The notes beneath the pieces were generated by a model. It ran no database searches. It saw only the letters and a list, made by a program, of their open reading frames with translations, and was not told where the DNA came from. Shown here piece after piece: positions 1 through 4,612 of a DNA stretch of 5,519 nucleotides. The stretch is from Gemmatimonadota bacterium (GTDB lineage Bacteria > Gemmatimonadota > Gemmatimonadetes > Longimicrobiales > Gaopeijiaceae), in assembly GCA_007127575.1 (NCBI GenBank), contig SKZC01000161.1, forward strand, positions 1-5,519, given 5' to 3'. Position numbers and translations under genes: made by a program. Every line of letters begins with the position of its first letter. Position 1 is the stretch's first letter.

Positions 1-1
1 C

Positions 2-55
2 AGGTCGTGGGACCATGTAGGGATGCCGGGGACCGATCCAAGGCTAGAGGGGTAA
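2..55 (+). CDS. Possible C-terminal tail of an upstream gene (partial)
   Basis: This frame is open from the left edge of the window and ends at TAA 53-55, reading RSWDHVGMPGTDPRLEG. A hairpin with a short T run lies 12 nt downstream, as expected after a gene end. Seventeen residues are too few to name a product. Another frame is also open from base 1 to TGA 163-165, but it is Arg/Gly-rich and would run through the hairpin, so I prefer the shorter reading. The assignment is inference from the stop-terminator spacing only. Confidence 0.25.
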   Translation, partial: RSWDHVGMPGTDPRLEG

Positions 56-67
56 GCGCGCCGGGTT

Positions 68-99
68 CCTCCCGGGCGGTGGGTTCCGGGAGGCGTTTT
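68..99 (+). terminator. Probable intrinsic terminator upstream of etfB
   Basis: The arms CCTCCCGG (68-75) and CCGGGAGG (86-93) form a perfect 8-bp, GC-rich stem with a 10-nt loop, followed by CG and TTTT (96-99). The T run is short. The reverse strand has no T run beyond the stem, so the signal points along +. It probably ends transcription of a gene to the left and separates it from etfBA. Confidence 0.45.
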
Positions 100-193
100 C
101 GCGGCCCACAGGTGGAGCCTGAGCTCCGGCTGGGACGGCGAACTGAGGCGCGGAGGCGGGTCTGAAAACTGACACGGAACGGGGAGACTGAAG
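94..193 (+). promoter_or_regulatory. etfB leader with Shine-Dalgarno; no clear promoter
   Basis: These 100 bases between the probable terminator and the etfB start must carry the etfBA promoter if the terminator works. I see no convincing -35/-10 pair. There is a small hairpin, GGAGC (114-118) and GCTCC (123-127) with a 4-nt loop. A good ribosome binding site, GGGGAG at 181-186, lies 7 nt before the GTG at 194; it supports that GTG as the etfB start. Confidence 0.45.
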
Positions 194-943
194 GTGAACA
201 TTCTGGTGTGTGTGAAGCGCGTTCCTGACACGGAGACGCGAGTCCGGATTGCAGAGGACGGGCAATCCATCGATCCCAGTGGAGTCAAGTACGTCGTGAG
301 CCCATACGACGAATTCGCTGTAGAGGCAGCGCTCCGCACGAAGGAGGCTCTGGGTGAGGGCGAGGTGGCCGTGGTGTCCCTGGGAGGCGAAGACTCTCAG
401 GAAACCCTCCGCTCCGGGCTGGCCATGGGCGCCGATCGCGGAGTCCTTCTCAAGGGGGAGGTCACCATGGACGGGCTGGCCACGGCCAAGACCCTGGCCG
501 CCCATGTAGAGGAGGAGGGCCCGGATCTGGTGCTCCTGGGGGTGAAGGCGGTGGACGACGATCAGCAGCAGGTCGGTCCCATGCTGGCCACGTTGCTGGG
601 GCGGCCCTGTGTGACCGGTGTGGCGGAGTTCGAGATGAAGGATGGTACGGCGGTGTGCCGGCGGGAAGTGGAAGGTGGGGTGGAGGTGGTGGAGGTGGAT
701 CTCCCCGCCGTCATCACCGTGACCAAGGGTCCCTTTGAGCCCCGGTACGCTTCCTTGAAGGGGATCATGGCGGCCAAGCGGAAGCCCTTGGACACGAAGG
801 AAGTGGAGGTCCCGGCTTCGTCTCTGGAGGTGAAGGCTCTGGAGCCACCGCCTGAGAAGGCCGAGGGGAGGATCGTGGGTGAGGGGCCGGACGCCGTGCC
901 TGAGCTCGTGCGGCTCCTGAGGGAAGAGGCGAAGGTCCTCTGA
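194..943 (+). CDS. etfB: Electron transfer flavoprotein beta subunit
   Basis: EtfB is the small subunit of the ETF heterodimer. It accepts electrons from acyl-CoA and related dehydrogenases and delivers them, through the FAD held with EtfA, to ETF:quinone oxidoreductase. The product is 249 aa, the usual family length, and starts with GTG behind GGGGAG. Family features seen are the N-terminal LVCVKRVPD (4-12), SPYDEFAVEAAL (36-47), the AMP-site stretch LLGVKAVDDDQQQVG (114-128), and the ETF-beta signature ending DLPAVIT (169-175). That signature, as I recall it, is matched except for a Cys (155) at its first aliphatic position. EPRYASLKGIMAAKRK (182-197) is the dehydrogenase-recognition loop; Leu188 aligns with human Leu195, and the Lys-rich segment aligns with the methylated lysines. 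The DDD at 121-123 suggests a classical AMP-binding, non-bifurcating type, which is inference. etfA follows after 58 nt, presumably in the same transcript. Confidence 0.96.
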   Translation: MNILVCVKRVPDTETRVRIAEDGQSIDPSGVKYVVSPYDEFAVEAALRTKEALGEGEVAVVSLGGEDSQETLRSGLAMGADRGVLLKGEVTMDGLATAKTLAAHVEEEGPDLVLLGVKAVDDDQQQVGPMLATLLGRPCVTGVAEFEMKDGTAVCRREVEGGVEVVEVDLPAVITVTKGPFEPRYASLKGIMAAKRKPLDTKEVEVPASSLEVKALEPPPEKAEGRIVGEGPDAVPELVRLLREEAKVL

Positions 944-951
944 CGTTCATC

Positions 952-1005
952 ATGGAGCTTCCGGATAGACGACGGGGAATCCAACGAAGGGATACAGTGT
1001 CATGA
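952..1005 (+). other. 17-codon mini-ORF whose stop overlaps the etfA start
   Basis: The etfB-etfA gap contains ATG 952-954, which reads MELPDRRRGIQRRDTVS and ends at TGA 1003-1005. It therefore overlaps the etfA ATG (1002-1004) as ATGA. This arrangement could couple etfA translation to ribosomes ending on the mini-ORF. No good Shine-Dalgarno lies at normal distance from its ATG, and etfA has a site of its own (AAGGGA 987-992), so the mini-ORF may be chance. Confidence 0.2.
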
Positions 1006-1991
1006 GTCAGATTCTAGCGGTAGGAGAGCAGAGGGACGGAGTCGTTCGCGGTGCGACGAGGGAGGTGGTGTCCGCAGCGGCGTCCACGGCGTCGGAGCTG
1101 GGTGGGGATGCCCACGCGCTCCTCCTGGGCGGTGCCGGGATGGGAGAGGCGGCTCAGGAGTTGGGGCGCTTCGGGGCCGCCGTAGTGAAGGTAGCGGAGC
1201 ACGAGGCGCTGTCGGGTTATCAGGGAGAGGGGTACGCCCGGGTCCTGGCCGAGCAGATCCGCTCGGGCGGCTACGCCGCCGTCTTCTTCCCAGGTACCAT
1301 TCAGGGGAAGGATCTGGCTCCTCGGGTGGCGGCCCTCCTGGACGTTCCGCTGGCTCAGGAGGCCACCGAGATTTCGGTCCGGGATGGGGGCTTGGAGATC
1401 GTTCGACCCATCTATGCAGGGAAGGCGTTCGCACGCGTCCGAATTGACGCCGCGCCGGTTCTGGTCTCTCTTCGCCCCAACGTCTTCCCCGCCGAGGAAC
1501 GAGATGGCGCGGGTACGGTGGAGGCGGTAGCGGTGGAGGTGGACTCCAGCGGCTGGAAGGCTCGCACCGTGGAGTTCCAGGCCCAGGGGGGAGACATCCC
1601 CGATGTAGCCGAGGCCGCCGTAGTGGTGTCCGGAGGACGGGGCTTGAAGGACCCGGAGCACTGGGGGATCCTGGAGGAACTTCGGGAGGCCATCGGGAGC
1701 CAGGCCGGATTGGGTGCCTCCAGAGCCGTGGTGGACGCCGGATGGCGTCCCCACGCGGAGCAGGTGGGGCAGACGGGGAAGACGGTGGCCCCCAAGCTCT
1801 ACTTCGCCGTCGGGATTTCAGGAGCCATCCAGCATCTGGCCGGCATGCGCACGGCGGGGACCATCGTGGCGGTGAACCGAGACCCGGACGCTCCCATTTT
1901 CAAGGTGGCGGACTACGGCGTCGTGGGAGACCTCTTTGAGGTGGTTCCGAGGCTGACCCAGGAGATTCGGGCGCTCAAGTCGGAGGGTTGA
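1002..1991 (+). CDS. etfA: Electron transfer flavoprotein alpha subunit
   Basis: EtfA is the large, FAD-binding subunit that pairs with the EtfB encoded just upstream. The product is 329 aa, within the normal range. The N-terminal half (about 1-190) is the ETF alpha/beta domain, including FFPGTIQGKDLAPRVAALL (95-113). The C-terminal half is the FAD domain: SGGRGLK (210-216), GASRAVVDAGW (238-248), QVGQTGK (254-260) and the ETF-alpha signature around SGAIQHLAG (273-281). Residues aligning with human FAD contacts are all present: Arg213 (human 223), Ser240 and Arg241 (248, 249), Thr258 (266), Gln277 and His278 (285, 286), Asn292 (300) and Asp310 (318). The cofactor site therefore looks intact. 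The ATG at 1002 has AAGGGA nine nt upstream. No dehydrogenase or ETF:quinone oxidoreductase gene is visible in the window, so the electron donor is unknown. The gene ends 4 nt from the stop of the opposing M23 gene. Confidence 0.97.
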   Translation: MSQILAVGEQRDGVVRGATREVVSAAASTASELGGDAHALLLGGAGMGEAAQELGRFGAAVVKVAEHEALSGYQGEGYARVLAEQIRSGGYAAVFFPGTIQGKDLAPRVAALLDVPLAQEATEISVRDGGLEIVRPIYAGKAFARVRIDAAPVLVSLRPNVFPAEERDGAGTVEAVAVEVDSSGWKARTVEFQAQGGDIPDVAEAAVVVSGGRGLKDPEHWGILEELREAIGSQAGLGASRAVVDAGWRPHAEQVGQTGKTVAPKLYFAVGISGAIQHLAGMRTAGTIVAVNRDPDAPIFKVADYGVVGDLFEVVPRLTQEIRALKSEG

Positions 1992-2005
1992 TCGGTTACC
2001 CTCCG
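1981..2005. terminator. Convergent-junction hairpin, possible bidirectional terminator
   Basis: CGGAGGGT (1981-1988) and ACCCTCCG (1998-2005) are perfect complements with a 9-nt loop. The structure holds both the etfA stop (TGA 1989-1991, in the loop) and the stop of the minus-strand M23 gene (TAA, 1998-1996 read on minus). Position and symmetry suit a two-way transcription barrier. There is no T run on either side, so a classical intrinsic terminator is not proven; an RNA 3'-end stabiliser is another possibility. Confidence 0.4.
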
Positions 2006-2442
2006 GGAGCTCCTCCCAGGAGAGGGACCGGATCCACAGGGCGGCCGCGGCGCCAGACTTCGAAGTGGAGGTGAGGTGCCGTGGCTGTCCCTGTCATCCC
2101 GCTGAGTCCGATGACCTGACCTCCCTGAACCTCCTCACCGGTGGAGACTGCCCGCTCCGACAGGTGGGCGTACACTGTCAGGAGGTCCCGGCCGTGATCG
2201 AGCCAGATCACGTTCCCATAGCCCCCCATCCAGCCGCTGTAACGGACCGTGCCACCGGTCATGGCACGGACCTCGGTCCCGGTGGGCGCACGGAGGTCGA
2301 CCCCCCGATGGATTTCCGGAAGGAACCCCCGCCACCGGAAACCGAAGGGGGAGGTGACCGCGCCGTCCACGGGCCACCGGGGGACTCCGCACCCGGTAGC
2401 CAGGGTCAGCAGGGCCAAGGCCCCCACGATCACGGATCTCAT
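1996..2442 (-). CDS. Small M23-family metallopeptidase lipoprotein
   Basis: Predicted zinc peptidase of the M23 (LytM/lysostaphin-like) family, which cuts peptide cross-links in peptidoglycan. With the start at 2442 it has 148 aa. Residues 1-17 (MRSVIVGALALLTLATG) form a short lipoprotein signal ending at Cys18, with Gly at +2, compatible with outer-membrane sorting under the E. coli Lol rule. The M23 domain fills nearly all the rest (about 25-142): SPFGFR, HRGVD (His45, Asp49; zinc), YAHL (His93) and HLHFE (His124, His126). By comparison with LytM, His45, Asp49 and His126 bind zinc and His93/His124 are catalytic, so an active enzyme is expected, unlike the degenerate NlpD/EnvC activators. 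There is no LysM domain or coiled coil. I chose ATG 2442 because it overlaps the moeA stop as ATGA and starts right at the signal peptide. An in-frame ATG at 2469 would add nine residues; neither start has a well-placed Shine-Dalgarno (GGAG lies 14 nt before 2442). Confidence 0.9.
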   Translation of the reverse strand: MRSVIVGALALLTLATGCGVPRWPVDGAVTSPFGFRWRGFLPEIHRGVDLRAPTGTEVRAMTGGTVRYSGWMGGYGNVIWLDHGRDLLTVYAHLSERAVSTGEEVQGGQVIGLSGMTGTATAPHLHFEVWRRGRPVDPVPLLGGAPGG

Positions 2443-3749
2443 GGAGCGAGACAAGGCTCCCCTGGCCATCCGGGACCGTCACCGAGAAGGATCACTTGTA
2501 CCGGGTCGTCCGGAGCCAAGGTCTCTTTCGACTCCGGGATCACCGCTAGCCCGTCCGCACGCCCAATCGAGCTCACCAGCCCGGATCCCTGGGGCCCCGT
2601 GGGAGACGCCGTCCACCCTTCTCCTGCACTCCCGGACAGGGTGACCCGGATGAACTGTCTGAATCCCCCTTTGGACGTGACGGACGTGCCCATTCGGGCT
2701 TCCACCGTCGGGCGACTCACCTGGGAGTGGCCCATGAGGCGGAGGATGAAGGGGCGAACCAAGAGCTGGAAGGTCACAAAGGCGGAGACGGGGTTGCCGG
2801 GCAGGCCCAGGACGGGTTGGGGGCGGTCTCCTTCCCGAGGCAAAAAGCCGAACCCGAAGGGGGTCCCCGGTCGAGCCCGGATCCTCCAGAAGTCCAGCTC
2901 GAACCCCAGCCCGTCCAGGACCCGCTTCACCAGGTCCGCGTCTCCCATGGAGGCTCCTCCCACCGTGATGAGGACGTCGGAGGTGAGACCGCTCCGGATC
3001 GCCTGCTCCAGGGCGGCCTCCTGGTCCGGGACGGTGCCCAGGGAGTGGGGACGGCAACCCAGCGCGTCCAGTCCGGCCACCAGGGCGGGGGTGTTCGAGT
3101 CGGGGATGGCCGCATCTCCACATTCGTGCGGGAAGGTGGCGGGGTCTACGAGCTCGTCCCCCGTGGAGAGGATGGCCACCCGGGCCCGGCGATGCACGGG
3201 AACCCGGGTACGGCCCACGCCGGCCAGAAGGGCCACCGATCCGCTGGAGATCCCGTGTCCGGCCGGCAGGGCAACCTCTCCCTCCCGGATGTCCTCGCCG
3301 AGGGGCCGAATGTGCCTTCCACGATCCCGGTCGTTGAGGACGCGCACCCGGCCCATCGCCACCTCCTCTCGGTCCGTGTCCTCCACCCGGACGACACCGT
3401 CCGCTCCCGTTGGAATGGGGCCTCCGGTCATGATCCGCACGGCCTGACCGGTCTCCAACGTACCGTTCCACGGCCGTCCCGGGGAGGATCGTCCCACCAC
3501 CTTGAGCTCTCGTGGCCGGTGGGCGTCCGCCCCCTCCACGTCGTCCGACTGGATGGCATACCCGTCCATGGCACTGTTGGGGTGTCGGGGAAGGGTCACC
3601 GCGCTTCGGACTGCTTCGGCAAGGGCTCGACCCCGTGCCTCCGAGAGGGGGACCTCTTCGGGCGGGAGAGGAACCGCGGCCTCCACCAGCCGCGTCAACG
3701 CCTCGGCGAAGGGCAACCAGTCCGCGGCCCGCTCCTCGAAGTCGCCCAT
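2439..3749 (-). CDS. moeA: Molybdopterin molybdotransferase MoeA
   Basis: MoeA inserts molybdate into adenylylated molybdopterin in the last step of basic molybdenum cofactor synthesis, in the cytoplasm. With the start at 3749 the protein has 436 aa, slightly longer than E. coli MoeA (411). Family blocks appear in order: HPNSAMDGYAI (56-66, Asp62 matching the essential E. coli Asp59), RIMTGGPIPTGAD (105-117), GEDI (151-154), VAILSTGDELV (191-201), DSNTPAL (217-223), ITVGGASMGDAD (261-272), RPGTPFGFGF (293-302) and GLPGNPVSAF (315-324). A C-terminal beta domain IV runs from about 345 to 425. All key acidic residues look present. This start is 5 nt after the barrel gene's stop and gives a family-like N-terminus, but has no Shine-Dalgarno. 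An in-frame ATG at 3803, with GGAG (3812-3809) 5 nt before it, would add 18 residues inside the barrel gene. The stop overlaps the M23 start. No other Moco genes are in the window. Confidence 0.95.
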   Translation of the reverse strand: MGDFEERAADWLPFAEALTRLVEAAVPLPPEEVPLSEARGRALAEAVRSAVTLPRHPNSAMDGYAIQSDDVEGADAHRPRELKVVGRSSPGRPWNGTLETGQAVRIMTGGPIPTGADGVVRVEDTDREEVAMGRVRVLNDRDRGRHIRPLGEDIREGEVALPAGHGISSGSVALLAGVGRTRVPVHRRARVAILSTGDELVDPATFPHECGDAAIPDSNTPALVAGLDALGCRPHSLGTVPDQEAALEQAIRSGLTSDVLITVGGASMGDADLVKRVLDGLGFELDFWRIRARPGTPFGFGFLPREGDRPQPVLGLPGNPVSAFVTFQLLVRPFILRLMGHSQVSRPTVEARMGTSVTSKGGFRQFIRVTLSGSAGEGWTASPTGPQGSGLVSSIGRADGLAVIPESKETLAPDDPVQVILLGDGPGWPGEPCLAP

Positions 3750-3754
3750 GGGGT

Positions 3755-4456
3755 TCAGAAGCGGTATGTCAGGGCGAGGCTGTACATCAAGCTGCCCACC
3801 CATTCCTGCTCCGGCACGGGACCCAGGGCCTCCTCGTGGGCGGAAAAGCCTCGAGGGCTACCCAGGCGCCAGAGATGAAGGCTGGTCTCTCCCCGCACAC
3901 CTATGGGGTCAACGGGAAACCACCGGATCCCGCCGGCGGCCACCCCCATGAACGCGGGCCCGAAGCGGAACTCCTGCTCTGGGCCGATGGGCAGATCGTC
4001 CGCCCCGGTATGGGAGAGATCGGAGGCTGCTCCCAGACCCAGGGCAACATATGGGTTGAGACCGCGCCAGGTTCGGGGCCCGGTGAGGCTCAGGCGAAGG
4101 CGGGCGTCGGCGCCGGCCACGAGCGAGCTCACCTCATCCACCACCCGCTCCCCCTCCGGTCGGGACGGGTCGATGATCTCCCGGGGGAGGGAGCCCATGA
4201 ACGTGACGGCCTCGAAGGCCAGAGGGGTGTCGCCCAGCTTGATGGCGTACCGGGCCCCATAGACCGCTCCCGCCGCCGGGCCGATGGAGAAGCGCCCCTG
4301 GTTGGAGTCCAGGTGTCCGATGAACACCCCCAACTCCTGGTTGGTGTCGATGAAGGAATAGGGCGACGGTACCGTTTGGGCACCGAGGTACCCCGGAGCG
4401 GAGGGGGCCACGAAAAGGAGGGTGGCCAGGGCGTACAGTCTGTATGAATGCCGCAT
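3755..4456 (-). CDS. Predicted outer-membrane beta-barrel protein
   Basis: I recognise no named family. The 233-aa product starts with a classical signal peptide: MRHSYR, a hydrophobic stretch (7-25) and probable cleavage after LGA, before Gln27. The mature part alternates glycine/aromatic-rich, amphipathic segments typical of beta strands, such as ELGVFIGHLD (41-50), AAGAVYGARYAIKL (61-74), LNPYVALGLGAASDL (133-147), FMGVAAGGIRWF (169-180) and SLMYSLALTYRF (222-233). These are separated by charged, loop-like stretches. It ends in Phe after alternating hydrophobic residues, matching the beta-signal read by the BAM complex. A barrel of roughly eight to ten strands is my estimate. I placed the start at ATG 4456 because the signal peptide begins there; the frame is open to an ATG at 4588, but that extension lacks signal features. 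No strong Shine-Dalgarno precedes 4456. It is the first gene of the minus-strand unit with moeA and the M23 gene. Ligand and role are unknown. Confidence 0.75.
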   Translation of the reverse strand: MRHSYRLYALATLLFVAPSAPGYLGAQTVPSPYSFIDTNQELGVFIGHLDSNQGRFSIGPAAGAVYGARYAIKLGDTPLAFEAVTFMGSLPREIIDPSRPEGERVVDEVSSLVAGADARLRLSLTGPRTWRGLNPYVALGLGAASDLSHTGADDLPIGPEQEFRFGPAFMGVAAGGIRWFPVDPIGVRGETSLHLWRLGSPRGFSAHEEALGPVPEQEWVGSLMYSLALTYRF

Positions 4457-4490
4457 GCTGCACCATTGGCTGTGGACGAGTCGTCGCGCC

Positions 4491-4522
4491 GGAACCGCCG
4501 TCTCGGTCGAATTGACGGTTCC
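4491..4522. promoter_or_regulatory. Inverted repeat in the divergent intergenic region, possible operator
   Basis: GGAACCG (4491-4497) and CGGTTCC (4516-4522) are perfect 7-bp inverted arms around an 18-nt spacer. The right arm overlaps a -35-like TTGACG (4512-4517) on +. The site lies 35 nt upstream of the barrel gene start, in the region both divergent genes must use for promoters. A dimeric regulator site is possible; the long spacer is a weakness. Confidence 0.25.
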
Positions 4523-4540
4523 CTCCGGGATGAGCACATT
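4512..4540 (+). promoter_or_regulatory. Weak sigma70-like promoter candidate for the SH3 gene
   Basis: TTGACG (4512-4517) matches five of six bases of the -35 consensus. At 17-nt spacing it is followed by CACATT (4535-4540), which matches only three of six in the -10. It points to the SH3 gene starting at 4613. The housekeeping consensus of this host may differ, so this is a guess. Confidence 0.2.
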
Positions 4541-4548
4541 TTCAGCCC

Positions 4549-4569
4549 AGGGAGGCGCCGCGCCTCCCT
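4549..4569. repeat. Strong 9-bp inverted repeat in the divergent intergenic region
   Basis: AGGGAGGCG (4549-4557) and CGCCTCCCT (4561-4569) are perfect complements with a 3-nt CCG loop. No T run follows on either strand, so it is not an obvious terminator. Lying between two divergent genes, it may be an mRNA leader hairpin or a protein-binding palindrome. It sits about 43 nt before the SH3 gene start. Confidence 0.45.
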
Positions 4570-4602
4570 CTACCACCGGTTCGTCCACTTCGTTTCGTCT
4601 TC

Positions 4603-4608
4603 GAGGAA
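4603..4608 (+). promoter_or_regulatory. Ribosome binding site of the SH3 gene
   Basis: GAGGAA at 4603-4608 lies 4 nt before ATG 4613. The spacing is slightly short but usable. Together with the signal peptide that begins here, it fixes the start of the downstream gene. Confidence 0.5.
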
Positions 4609-4612
4609 CCTC

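Noticed and set aside
44..505. A 153-codon open frame on - covering the etfB leader and start
   Set aside because: It overlaps well-conserved etfB sequence and the terminator-like hairpin, and resembles no known family.
1014..1754. A 246-codon open frame on - opposite etfA
   Set aside because: etfA is unambiguous, and the antisense product shows no family features.
2065..3447. A 460-codon open frame on + across the M23 and moeA genes
   Set aside because: It is antisense to two clearly recognised genes with intact motifs, and its translation is Pro/Ser/Arg/Gly-rich without domains. GC-rich coding DNA often leaves the opposite strand open.
2727..3878. A 383-codon open frame on + antisense to moeA
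   Set aside because: Same reason: low-complexity product opposite the conserved moeA blocks, with no recognisable motif.
3512..4447. A 311-codon open frame on + antisense to the barrel gene and the start of moeA
   Set aside because: The minus strand here has a signal peptide, strand-like pattern and terminal Phe; the + frame is Gly/Arg/Pro-rich without features.
4457..4588. A 44-residue N-terminal extension of the barrel protein
   Set aside because: It would bury the signal peptide and run through the 9-bp hairpin; the signal sequence starts cleanly at Met 4456.
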